A stretch of DNA of 64,000 nt, from NCBI GenBank assembly GCA_947259005.1, contig CAMYKP010000006.1, positions 620,001 to 684,000 on the forward strand. The letters run 5' to 3'. Made by a program: the position numbers and the translations under genes. The stretch comes from an uncultured Parasphingopyxis sp. GTDB lineage: Bacteria; Pseudomonadota; Alphaproteobacteria; Sphingomonadales; Sphingomonadaceae. Below are positions 57,240 to 64,000 of this stretch, piece by piece. The notes beneath the pieces were generated by a model. The model ran no database searches. It saw only the letters and a list, made by a program, of their open reading frames with translations, and was not told the origin of the DNA. The first letter of the stretch is position 1. Every line of letters starts with the position of its first letter.

Positions 57240-58025
57240 TTATTTGCCCGTGAACTGGGCTTTCTCCTTTTTGAGGAAGGCGACGGCACCGATCACGGCA
57301 TCCTGACTGTCCCCGGCGACATGCTGGCCTTCCGCTTCGCGCACCAGCGCGCTGGCAAAATCTCCGTCGAGTGCGGCGGCAAGATTCTGCCGCATCACGC
57401 CGAGCGCAACCGTGGGCATTCCCGCGAGACGTTTGGCCAGAGCATTGGCTTCGTCCATCAACGCATCGTCTTCAACGCACTTGTAGATCAGCCCCCAGTC
57501 TTCAGCCTGTTCGCCGTGGATTTTCTCACCGAGCATCATCATCTGGGTCGCCCGGGCCTTGCCGACGAGACGGGCCAGTACCCAGCTCGCGCCGCCATCC
57601 GGCACAAGCCCGATATTGACGAAAGCCTGCAGGAAATAGCCGGATTTGCCCGCTATCGCGAAATCGCTGGCGAGCGCGATCGAGCAGCCAACGCCCGCAG
57701 CCGGGCCGTTCACCGCCGTAACAACCGGAATATCGAGCCGGGCAAGCTTCACCATCAGCGGGTTGTAGTGACCCTGCAGCGCGCGATAGGAGCGCGCGCC
57801 CCCGGTTATCGAGGATTCCGCGCTGGACTGCAGATCCGCACCCGAACAGAAAGCGCGTCCCTCACCCGTAATCAGCAGAGCCCGGGCACCGTCAAGATGA
57901 TCGAGTGCGTCTATCATTTCGTCCGCCATATCGAGCGAGCAGGCGTTGAGGCGCTCAGGCTTGTTCAGCGTGATCGTTGCAACATTGTCGGCAATCTCGA
58001 AACGGATATTCTCATAGTCGGCCAT
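57240..58025 (-). CDS. Enoyl-CoA hydratase/isomerase family protein
   Basis: A 261-residue crotonase. It has [19 protein letters not shown], the oxyanion segments [11 protein letters not shown] and [20 protein letters not shown], and ends [15 protein letters not shown]. The catalytic Glu positions of ECH1 are not both evident, and the PaaG/PaaB-type Asp is possible, so hydratase or isomerase activity is uncertain. A LiuR-like box lies upstream, and scpA follows 4 bases after its stop. Confidence 0.9.
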   Translation of the reverse strand: MADYENIRFEIADNVATITLNKPERLNACSLDMADEMIDALDHLDGARALLITGEGRAFCSGADLQSSAESSITGGARSYRALQGHYNPLMVKLARLDIPVVTAVNGPAAGVGCSIALASDFAIAGKSGYFLQAFVNIGLVPDGGASWVLARLVGKARATQMMMLGEKIHGEQAEDWGLIYKCVEDDALMDEANALAKRLAGMPTVALGVMRQNLAAALDGDFASALVREAEGQHVAGDSQDAVIGAVAFLKKEKAQFTGK

Positions 58026-58045
58026 ATCAGGCTCCTGTTTTTCAG

Positions 58046-58061
58046 TTTACGTTAACGTCAA
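58046..58061. promoter_or_regulatory. LiuR-like operator before the hydratase-scpA genes
   Basis: TTTACGTTAACGTCAA reads TTGACGTTAACGTAAA on the minus strand, a near-perfect palindrome. It ends 20 bases before the hydratase start, where a promoter would lie, and its left half supplies a TTGAC-like element. It shares half-sites with the MaoC upstream site at 9595. Confidence 0.55.
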
Positions 58062-58101
58062 TCCTGCCCAATGCCGGATCGACGCACAAGGGCCAATTGC
58101 G

Positions 58102-58536
58102 TCAGGCCGATTTCGGGGTCTCCATGATTTCGGTCAGAATGCCGCCCATATCCTTGGGATGGACGAAGAAGATCAGCGTGCCATGCGCGCCGATACGCGG
58201 TTCGCCCAGCACGCGCTTGCCCTGCGCTTCGAACTCGGCCTTGGCGGCGTGGATATCCGGCACTTCGAAGCAGAGATGATGCTGGCCGCCAAGCGGGTTC
58301 TTTTCGAGCCATTTGCCCACGGCTGAATCGGCCTCGGTTGGCTGGAGCAGCTCAACCTGCGTACCTGCAGTCCCCGCTTCGCCCGGCGTATTGACGAAGC
58401 AGACGCGCACCTTCTGGCTTTCGAGAACGAACGGCTCGGTAATATCGGTCGCGCCCATCACGTCGCGATAAAAGGCGATCGAGGCATCGAGATCCGGCGT
58501 TGCAACACCGACATGATTCATGCGTCCAAGTTTCAT
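58102..58536 (-). CDS. mce: Methylmalonyl-CoA epimerase
   Basis: A 144-residue VOC-fold enzyme that interconverts (S)- and (R)-methylmalonyl-CoA between PccAB and the mutase. It has GRMNHVGVATPDLDASIAFYRDVMGA, with the metal His in NHVGVA, VELLQPTEADSAVGKWLEKNPLGGQHHLCFEVPD with the second His, and a metal Glu in the final GGILTEIMETPK. The length is right for the family. It lies between the repeats downstream of pccB and the hydratase gene. Confidence 0.95.
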   Translation of the reverse strand: MKLGRMNHVGVATPDLDASIAFYRDVMGATDITEPFVLESQKVRVCFVNTPGEAGTAGTQVELLQPTEADSAVGKWLEKNPLGGQHHLCFEVPDIHAAKAEFEAQGKRVLGEPRIGAHGTLIFFVHPKDMGGILTEIMETPKSA

Positions 58537-58541
58537 CGCGC

Positions 58542-58682
58542 AAATCCTCCCCGGCACGGGGAGGTGGCAGCCCACAGGGCTGACGGAGGGGTCTCCGTTC
58601 TGCCGGGTAGCGCATCCCTGCCTATTGGTCGCATGACCCCTCCACCGCTTCGCGGTCCCCCTCCCCGTTCCGGGGAGGATTT
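58542..58682. repeat. Palindromic element, arms with compensated hairpins (type 2)
   Basis: Left arm 58542-58593 and right arm 58635-58682 share AAATCCTCCCCGG at the outside and AGGGGTC at the inside. Each arm folds into two hairpins: CCTCCCCG/CGGGGAGG in both, then CAGCCC-ACA-GGGCTG on the left but ACCGC-GAA-GCGGT on the right. The inner hairpins differ in sequence yet both pair. The element lies between mce and pccB. Similar repeats are common in alphaproteobacterial intergenic regions. Confidence 0.85.
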
Positions 58683-58734
58683 AGAGGTATTCATATGGTT
58701 GAGAGGGCTTGGTTTCATCACATTTTCCCATTTG

Positions 58735-58825
58735 CGTCATGCTGAACCTGTTTCAGCATCCACTGTTCCTCCCGCACTGAAATCGCAGATTGATGAGTGG
58801 ACCCTGAAACAAGTTCAGGGTGACG
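58735..58825. repeat. Palindromic element, arms with compensated hairpins (type 3)
   Basis: Arms 58735-58764 and 58796-58825 match at 25 of 30 positions as inverted repeats. Each arm forms its own hairpin, ATGCTGAA/TTCAGCAT on the left and ACCCTGAA/TTCAGGGT on the right, so the changed bases are mutually compensated. It ends 10 bases before the pccB stop, next to the type 2 element. The layout is that of a REPIN-type pair of inverted REP units. Confidence 0.85.
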
Positions 58826-58835
58826 GCAGAGTGGC

Positions 58836-60374
58836 TCACAACGGAATATTGTCATGCTTCTTCCACGGATTTTCGAGCTGCTTGTTCCTCAGCTTGCGTA
58901 GCCCGAGCGCAATCCTCTTCCGTGTCGAATGCGGCATGATGACCTCGTCGATAAAGCCCTTGGCCGCAGCCACGAACGGGTTGGCGAAACGGTCTTCATA
59001 TTCCTTGGTCTTGGCGGCAATCTTGTCCGGATCGCCCGCGTCCTTGCGGAAGATGATTTCGACCGCGCCCTTGGCGCCCATCACTGCAATCTCGGCGGTC
59101 GGCCATGCATAATTGAGATCGCCGCGCAAATGCTTGGAGGCCATCACGTCATAGGCGCCGCCATAGGCCTTGCGTGTGATCACCGTGATCTTCGGCACCG
59201 TCGCCTCGGCATAGGCGAAGAGCAGCTTCGCGCCGTGCTTGATGATGCCGTTATGCTCCTGACCGACGCCGGGGAGGAAGCCCGGCACGTCCACGAACGT
59301 CACGATCGGGATTTCAAAGGCATCGCAGAAGCGCACGAACCGCCCGCCTTTCTTCGACGCCGCAATATCTAGGCAGCCGGCAAGCACAGTGGGCTGGTTG
59401 GCGACGATGCCGACCGTACGGCCTTCGATCCGGCCAAAGCCGGTGATGATGTTTCCGGCATGGGCGGGCTGGACTTCGAAGAAATCGCCTTCGTCCACCG
59501 TCTTGCGGATCAGCTCGTGCATGTCATAGGGCGTCGCCGCACTGGCCGGGATCAGCGTGTCGAGGCTGGGCTCCTCGCGGTCCCATGCGTCTGCCGTCGG
59601 GCGTTCGGGCGGGTCTTCGCGGTTTGAGGCTGGCAGGTAATCGATGAAATCGCGCGCCGCCATCAGCGCTTCGAGATCATTTTCGAACGCCACATCGGCC
59701 ACGCCGGATTTGGTGGTGTGCGTTACCGCGCCGCCCAGTTCTTCCTGAGTCACGACCTCGTTGGTCACGGTTTTGACGACGTCGGGACCGGTGACGAACA
59801 TGTAAGAGCTGTCCTTCACCATGAAGATAAAGTCGGTCATGGCGGGCGAGTAAACCGCGCCGCCCGCGCACGGGCCCATGATCAGGCTGAGTTGAGGGAT
59901 CACGCCGGAAGCCAACACGTTGCGCTGGAACACTTCGGCATAGCCGCCAAGGCTGGCTACGCCTTCCTGGATGCGCGCGCCGCCACTGTCGTTCAGCCCG
60001 ACAACCGGCGCGCCGACTTTCATCGCGGTATCCATCACCTTGCAGATCTTCTCCGCGTGGCGCTCCGAAAGCGAGCCTCCGAATACGGTGAAATCCTGGC
60101 TGTACGCATAAACGAGGCGGCCGTTGATCGTGCCCGATCCGGTGACCACGCCATCGCCCGGCACGATCTGCTCCTGCATGTCGAAATCGACGCAGTTATG
60201 CTCGACGAACATGTCGAGTTCCTCGAACGAATCCTCGTCGAACAGCACTTCCAGCCGCTCGCGCGCGGTCAGCTTGCCCTTGGCGTGCTGGCCGTCGATC
60301 CGTTTCTGGCCGCCGCCCATGCGCGCCTGTTCACGTTTGCGTTCCAGCAGGTCGAGCGCTTCGATATTCGACAT
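58836..60374 (-). CDS. pccB: Propionyl-CoA carboxylase beta subunit
   Basis: A 512-residue carboxyltransferase. It opens with [26 protein letters not shown], then [46 protein letters not shown], and in the second half [49 protein letters not shown], all typical of the PccB/AccD5 group. It transfers CO2 from biotin on PccA to propionyl-CoA. It is divergent from the PccR-like regulator, with 113 bases containing a direct-repeat operator candidate between them. Confidence 0.95.
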   Translation of the reverse strand: MSNIEALDLLERKREQARMGGGQKRIDGQHAKGKLTARERLEVLFDEDSFEELDMFVEHNCVDFDMQEQIVPGDGVVTGSGTINGRLVYAYSQDFTVFGGSLSERHAEKICKVMDTAMKVGAPVVGLNDSGGARIQEGVASLGGYAEVFQRNVLASGVIPQLSLIMGPCAGGAVYSPAMTDFIFMVKDSSYMFVTGPDVVKTVTNEVVTQEELGGAVTHTTKSGVADVAFENDLEALMAARDFIDYLPASNREDPPERPTADAWDREEPSLDTLIPASAATPYDMHELIRKTVDEGDFFEVQPAHAGNIITGFGRIEGRTVGIVANQPTVLAGCLDIAASKKGGRFVRFCDAFEIPIVTFVDVPGFLPGVGQEHNGIIKHGAKLLFAYAEATVPKITVITRKAYGGAYDVMASKHLRGDLNYAWPTAEIAVMGAKGAVEIIFRKDAGDPDKIAAKTKEYEDRFANPFVAAAKGFIDEVIMPHSTRKRIALGLRKLRNKQLENPWKKHDNIPL

Positions 60375-60438
60375 TCCTGTTCCTTTTTCGCGAGACTCCC
60401 TGCCTCTCTTCGGGCTTGACCCGCATAATGCAAATGTG

Positions 60439-60480
60439 ATTTTGTAAAATTGCGAAATCTATTTTGCAAAATAGCGAAGG
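60439..60480. promoter_or_regulatory. Direct repeat, probable PccR operator
   Basis: ATTTTGTAAAATTGCGAAAT at 60439 and ATTTTGCAAAATAGCGAAGG at 60461 are two copies with a 22-base period. The core ATTTTGCAAAAT is a perfect palindrome. The TTTGCAAA element resembles the site described for PccR of Rhodobacter. It lies between pccB and the regulator, 7 bases before the regulator ATG, so it could control both. Confidence 0.7.
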
Positions 60481-60487
60481 GCACGGG

Positions 60488-61906
60488 ATGAAAGCGAGGC
60501 TGTATGCAGGGTCGAAGCTGCGCGCCATCCGCCAGCGGCGGGAGCTGGACCAGGCGGATTTTGCCGGGGCGCTGGGCATTTCCGTCAGCTATCTCTCGCA
60601 GATCGAGAATGATGCGCGGCCGATCACCGCCTCGGTCGCCCAGGCGCTGGAACGCCATTTCCCTTCGGAGTGGAACGAACCCCCGCGCGACGAATATGAG
60701 CGCCGCCTCGCCGCGATCCGCGAAGCCATTTCCGATCCGCTGTTCGGCGAAACGCCCCTGCCCGCCACCGCGCTCTCCCGTTTTGTCGAGCAATATCCGG
60801 ACATGGCCGATCGCATGGTTGCGCTGCACAGTGCTTACCGGCTCGCCGAAGAAAGGCGCCACGCACTCGGCGATGTGATCGAAAGCGCCGATGGCGAAGG
60901 CGATGGCCGCCAGTTCCCCTGGGAGGAAACGCGCGACTGGTTTCACGCGGTCGGCAATTATGTCGATACCGTCGATATCGCCGCCGAACGCATCGCGGAA
61001 GATTGCAGCCAGGACGGCCGCGTGACCGAAGAGGCGCTGATCGAGCGCTTTGGCTCCATGCACGGCCTGTCAGTCCGCTTCGTATCGGACGATGTCTCGG
61101 CCGTTGCCCTGCGGGAATATGACCGGGCCAATCGCTGCGTCTCGATCAGCGCGATCCTGCCCCGCCCCAGCCGCACCTTCCAGCTCGCGCACCAGCTTGC
61201 CCTGATCGAACTGATCGAGCCGATCACGGCGATTGCGCGCGGCACCAACCTCCAGTCCGAAGCGAGCGAGAAACTGCTGACCGTGGGCCTTGGCAACTAT
61301 GCGGCTGGCGCGATCGTGATGCCCTATGCGCGGTTCCGCGATGCGGCGCGCGCCCTGCGCCACGATGTCGACCGGCTCTCAAACCGGTTCGGGGTGAGTT
61401 TCGAACAGGCCTGCCACCGCCTTTCGACCCTGCAGCGACCCGGTATGCGCGGCGTGCCTATGTTCTTTTTCCGGATCGACATGGCCGGGAATATCACCAA
61501 GCGCCATTCGGCCACCAAGATGCAGTTCGCGCGCTTCGGCGGCGCCTGCCCGCTGTGGATCGCGCACGAGGCCGCCGCCTCACCCGACAAGATCCATGTC
61601 CAGCTGGCCGAAACGCCGGACGGCATTCGCTATGTCACCATGGCGATGGGACTGGTGAAGCCCTCGGGCAGTTTCCAGCGCCCGAGCCGCCGCTTCGCCG
61701 TTGCGCTGGGCTGCGAGGCCGGGCAGGCGGCCGATTTCGTCTATGCCGATGCGCTGGACCTCGAAAACCCGGCGGCGGCGACACCCATCGGCACGTCCTG
61801 TCGCCTGTGCCCGCGCCGCAATTGCGACCAGCGCGCCTTTCCGCCCGCCGGCCATACATTGCTCACGGAAATCGACCGGCGCGAGGTTATCCCCTACCGG
61901 CTCTAG
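60488..61906 (+). CDS. pccR: ScfR-family regulator of propionyl-CoA carboxylase (PccR-like)
   Basis: A 472-residue XRE-family regulator. The N-terminal helix-turn-helix runs GSKLRAIRQRRELDQADFAGALGISVSYLSQIEND (residues 8-42). The middle resembles an ImmA/IrrE domain, but the HExxH is AHQLALIEL, so it is unlikely to be a protease. The C-terminus has CRLCPRRNCDQRAFPPAG, three cysteines common in short-chain fatty acyl-CoA regulators. Location divergent from pccB and the adjacent direct repeat support propionyl-CoA-responsive control. The ATG at 60488 follows GAAGGG. Its stop overlaps mmsB in a CTAG. Confidence 0.9.
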   Translation: MKARLYAGSKLRAIRQRRELDQADFAGALGISVSYLSQIENDARPITASVAQALERHFPSEWNEPPRDEYERRLAAIREAISDPLFGETPLPATALSRFVEQYPDMADRMVALHSAYRLAEERRHALGDVIESADGEGDGRQFPWEETRDWFHAVGNYVDTVDIAAERIAEDCSQDGRVTEEALIERFGSMHGLSVRFVSDDVSAVALREYDRANRCVSISAILPRPSRTFQLAHQLALIELIEPITAIARGTNLQSEASEKLLTVGLGNYAAGAIVMPYARFRDAARALRHDVDRLSNRFGVSFEQACHRLSTLQRPGMRGVPMFFFRIDMAGNITKRHSATKMQFARFGGACPLWIAHEAAASPDKIHVQLAETPDGIRYVTMAMGLVKPSGSFQRPSRRFAVALGCEAGQAADFVYADALDLENPAAATPIGTSCRLCPRRNCDQRAFPPAGHTLLTEIDRREVIPYRL

Positions 61907-62793
61907 TCGGTGGAGCTTGTCTCCAGATATTTGATGATGCCGGAGAAATCCTTCTTCTCGCCGCCATGCTTCACATATTGCTGGTAAAGCGCGCGGGCCT
62001 TGGCCCCCATCGGCGTGCGCATCCCGGCCTCGTCGGCAGCTTCCATTGCGAGCTTCAGGTCCTTGAGCATCAGCGGCGCGGCAAAGCCGCCCTCATAATC
62101 ATGATCGGCAGGCGTTTCGGGGCCGACTCCGGGCACCGGGCAATAGCTTGTCATCGACCAGCTCTGGCCCGAAGCCTTGCTGGAGATGTCGAAAAAAGTC
62201 TGCGGATCAAGGCCGAGGCTTTGCGCAAGATTGAAGGTTTCGCAGGTCGCGATCATCGTCGCGCCGAGCAGCATGTTGTTGCAGATCTTGGCCGCCTGCC
62301 CCGCGCCCGCTTCGCCTGCATGAATAACCGCCTGCCCCATTTCCTCGAGGATCGGCTTGGCGCGCTCAAAGGCCCGCTCCGTGCCGCCAACCATGAAGGT
62401 AAGCGTGCCGCCCGCTGCCGCTGCAATACCGCCGGATACTGGCGCATCGACCATCAGCATGCCCTTGGCTGCGGCTTCTTCCGCAACTTCGCGCGCCGTG
62501 GCGACATCGATGGTCGAACAATCGAGCAGCAAGGTGCCGGGCTCGGCATTGTCGAACACATCGTCGACATAGACGGCGCGGACATGCTTGCCCGCTGGCA
62601 GCATCGTCACCACGGCTTCGGCGCCCTTCACGGCATCCGCGCCCGATTCCGCAATCCGGCAACCATTGGCCCGCGCAGTCTCCAGCGCCTCTTCCGAAAT
62701 ATCGAAAGCGGCGACATCATGGCCCGCCTTGGCAAGGTTCGCGGCCATCCCGCCGCCCATATTGCCGAGGCCAATGAATGCGATTGTTGTCAT
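61903..62793 (-). CDS. mmsB: 3-hydroxyisobutyrate dehydrogenase
   Basis: A 296-residue NAD-dependent dehydrogenase of valine catabolism, making methylmalonate semialdehyde. It has IAFIGLGNMGGGMAANLAKAGHDV, DAPVSGGIAAAAGGTLTFMVGG, and the catalytic Lys in AGQAAKICNNMLLGATMIATCE. The final helical part is normal. It is the expected partner of the 3-hydroxyisobutyryl-CoA hydrolase at 47.7 kb. It lies 30 bases after the small membrane-protein gene on the same strand. Confidence 0.95.
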   Translation of the reverse strand: MTTIAFIGLGNMGGGMAANLAKAGHDVAAFDISEEALETARANGCRIAESGADAVKGAEAVVTMLPAGKHVRAVYVDDVFDNAEPGTLLLDCSTIDVATAREVAEEAAAKGMLMVDAPVSGGIAAAAGGTLTFMVGGTERAFERAKPILEEMGQAVIHAGEAGAGQAAKICNNMLLGATMIATCETFNLAQSLGLDPQTFFDISSKASGQSWSMTSYCPVPGVGPETPADHDYEGGFAAPLMLKDLKLAMEAADEAGMRTPMGAKARALYQQYVKHGGEKKDFSGIIKYLETSSTD

Positions 62794-62823
62794 GTGCGTA
62801 TCCCTTGAAATTCAAACATCCGA

Positions 62824-63075
62824 TTATTCACTACCGCCAACGATTGTCATTATACCGAATAGGACAGATACGGCACCGGCTAGCAGGGCAAGACCTGGGG
62901 CCATAGTCGACAGCATTTCACCGAACCCGATACGATGTCCTCGCGCGTCAATGCCCATCGAAGCGGCCCAAATGCTGGTTCTGCCTCCTCGTGTTCGCGC
63001 TTTCTGGTCGCGCACGAAAACGGCGATCAGCGCAATCCCTCCAACGAGAAAGCCCAAACCCCACAGAAGGCTCAC
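62824..63075 (-). CDS. Small two-helix membrane protein, unknown
   Basis: An 83-residue protein with two hydrophobic segments, [21 protein letters not shown] at the start and [22 protein letters not shown] at the end, joined by a basic loop. The likely start is the GTG at 63075, which overlaps the preceding hydratase stop (GTGA); a TTG four codons upstream is an alternative. Translational coupling to the hydratase and position before mmsB suggest a shared operon. No domain recognised. Confidence 0.65.
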   Translation of the reverse strand: MSLLWGLGFLVGGIALIAVFVRDQKARTRGGRTSIWAASMGIDARGHRIGFGEMLSTMAPGLALLAGAVSVLFGIMTIVGGSE

Positions 63076-63848
63076 TTCCCCGTCCAATTCGCTTCGCGCT
63101 TCTCAACAAAGGCCGCCATGCCTTCCTTCTGATCCTCCGACCCGAACAGGCCGTGGAACAGGCGGCGCTCGAACTGGATGCCCTGAGCCAGTGTCGTCTC
63201 GAACGCGGCGTTGACCATTTCCTTGGTCGCCATAGCCGCAAGCGGGCCCATACCGGCAATCGCCGCCGCAGTTTTCAACGCTTCCTCGACCAGATCATCC
63301 GCCGGAACGACTTTCGCGACCAGCCCCAGCCCTTCGGCCTCTTCGGCGTCCATCATCCGGCCCGTCAGGCACATTTCCATCGTCTTGGCCTTGCCGATCG
63401 CGCGCGCCATGCGCTGCGATCCGCCCATGCCCGGCGTAACGCCGAGCTTGATTTCGGGCTGGCCGAATTTGGCGCTGTCCGCCGCAATGATGAAGTCCGC
63501 CATCATCGCGACCTCGCACCCACCGCCCAGCGCATAGCCGGCCACTGCCGCGATCCATGGCTTGCGGGTCGCGGTCACCCGCTCCCAGCCGCCAAAATGA
63601 TTGTTGCCATACATGTCGGCAAAGCCCTGATCGGACATCTCCTTGATATCCGCACCTGCTGCAAACGCCTTTTCGCTGCCGGTGAGGACCGCACAGCGCT
63701 GGCTGTCGTCCGCATCGAAGGCGGCAAAGGCGTCGATCGCCTCTTCCAGCACCTGGTTATTGAGCGCGTTCAGCGCCTTGGGGCGGTTCAGCGTTATCAG
63801 CGTAACCGCGCCGCGCTGTTCAACAAGGATGGTTTCGTAATTAGACAT
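63072..63848 (-). CDS. Enoyl-CoA hydratase
   Basis: A 258-residue crotonase-fold hydratase of the ECH1 type. It has [20 protein letters not shown], the oxyanion segment [12 protein letters not shown], and both catalytic-Glu regions: [20 protein letters not shown] and [32 protein letters not shown]. The end [23 protein letters not shown] is typical. It can hydrate methacrylyl-CoA or crotonyl-CoA in valine and fatty-acid breakdown. It overlaps the partial upstream gene by 8 bases and the small membrane-protein gene by 4. Confidence 0.95.
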   Translation of the reverse strand: MSNYETILVEQRGAVTLITLNRPKALNALNNQVLEEAIDAFAAFDADDSQRCAVLTGSEKAFAAGADIKEMSDQGFADMYGNNHFGGWERVTATRKPWIAAVAGYALGGGCEVAMMADFIIAADSAKFGQPEIKLGVTPGMGGSQRMARAIGKAKTMEMCLTGRMMDAEEAEGLGLVAKVVPADDLVEEALKTAAAIAGMGPLAAMATKEMVNAAFETTLAQGIQFERRLFHGLFGSEDQKEGMAAFVEKREANWTGK

Positions 63849-64000
63849 TTAATTTTTCCAATTCTCGATGCGCAAAGAGCCAAAAAACATAGCCACCGAT
63901 CGCACCCACAATGGCGAGCGAACCGATCAATGGCAGATCTTCAATTCCGACGCCCTCTGCAAATAAGCCAATGGCAACAAGGGCAGCCACCTCGCCGCCA
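63841..64000 (-). CDS. Membrane protein, C-terminal part (truncated by window edge)
   Basis: A minus-strand frame open to the window end and closed by TAA at 63841-63843 encodes 52 residues. It holds two hydrophobic stretches ([16 protein letters not shown] and [20 protein letters not shown]) and the charged end HRELEKLNV. Its stop lies inside the hydratase start region (ATGTCTAAT), so the two genes overlap by 8 bases and are probably coupled. No domain recognised in the visible part. Confidence 0.6.
   Translation of the reverse strand, partial: GGEVAALVAIGLFAEGVGIEDLPLIGSLAIVGAIGGYVFWLFAHRELEKLNV

Noticed and set aside
57236-57300. Cobalamin riboswitch upstream of scpA
   Set aside because: The hydratase gene ends 4 bases before scpA, so there is no room for it.

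Overview
The window is ordinary chromosomal DNA of a GC-rich alphaproteobacterium, most likely a member of the Sphingomonadales. The evidence is a GcrA cell-cycle regulator, a UPF0262 gene, a petA-petB-petC-apt cluster, several small secreted proteins with a sphingomonad look, and intergenic palindromes of the kind common in these genomes. I see no rRNA, tRNA, CRISPR array, transposase, integrase or phage gene. This is core and metabolic gene content, not a genomic island.

Layout. 1-4.7 kb: the C-terminus of a PQQ dehydrogenase, a TraB/GumN lipoprotein, a palindromic repeat, rplY, pth, a DUF1330-like gene and a Tat-signal SDR. 4.7-10.1 kb: a large secreted zinc metalloprotease, ychF, an ENPP-type phosphodiesterase and a MaoC hydratase. 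10.1-13.4 kb: the cytochrome bc1 genes with apt. 13.5-18.1 kb: trmL-hemF-GNAT, a membrane protein, lipB and two unknown exported proteins. 18.1-26.2 kb: a two-domain KpsC-like Kdo transferase, queE/queC, argD-argF-hslO and an ABC permease. 26.2-40.6 kb: gcrA, a CPBP protease, a phytanoyl-CoA dioxygenase-like protein, parE, metZ-apaG-lysR-GNAT, leuB, recO, dnaB, an SDR, UPF0262, a GH25-like protein and dcd. 40.6-51.7 kb: an MBL-fold lipoprotein, rnr, glpD-glpK, cytochrome b561, 3-hydroxyisobutyryl-CoA hydrolase, pip and an aldehyde dehydrogenase. 51.7-64 kb: a propionyl-CoA/valine catabolic block.

The last block is the most coherent system. On the minus strand run pccB, mce, an enoyl-CoA hydratase, scpA (methylmalonyl-CoA mutase), bioB, a small LprI-like gene and pccA. 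This covers propionyl-CoA to succinyl-CoA, and it includes biotin synthase for the carboxylase cofactor. A divergent ScfR/PccR-type regulator faces pccB across a 22-bp-period direct repeat that is probably its operator. A LiuR-like palindrome precedes the hydratase-scpA part, and a related one precedes the MaoC gene at 9.6 kb. mmsB and another hydratase, interleaved with two small membrane proteins, extend the block towards valine degradation.

Other points of interest: seven of twelve convergent gene junctions share one 4-base palindromic stop (CTAG, TTAG or TTAA); two inverted-repeat elements whose arms differ by changes that keep local hairpins; a hairpin over the rnr start codon; a hairpin in the rplY leader; a Tat-exported SDR; and degenerate GH25 and MBL active sites. 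I did not find an obviously new multi-gene defence or mobile system.
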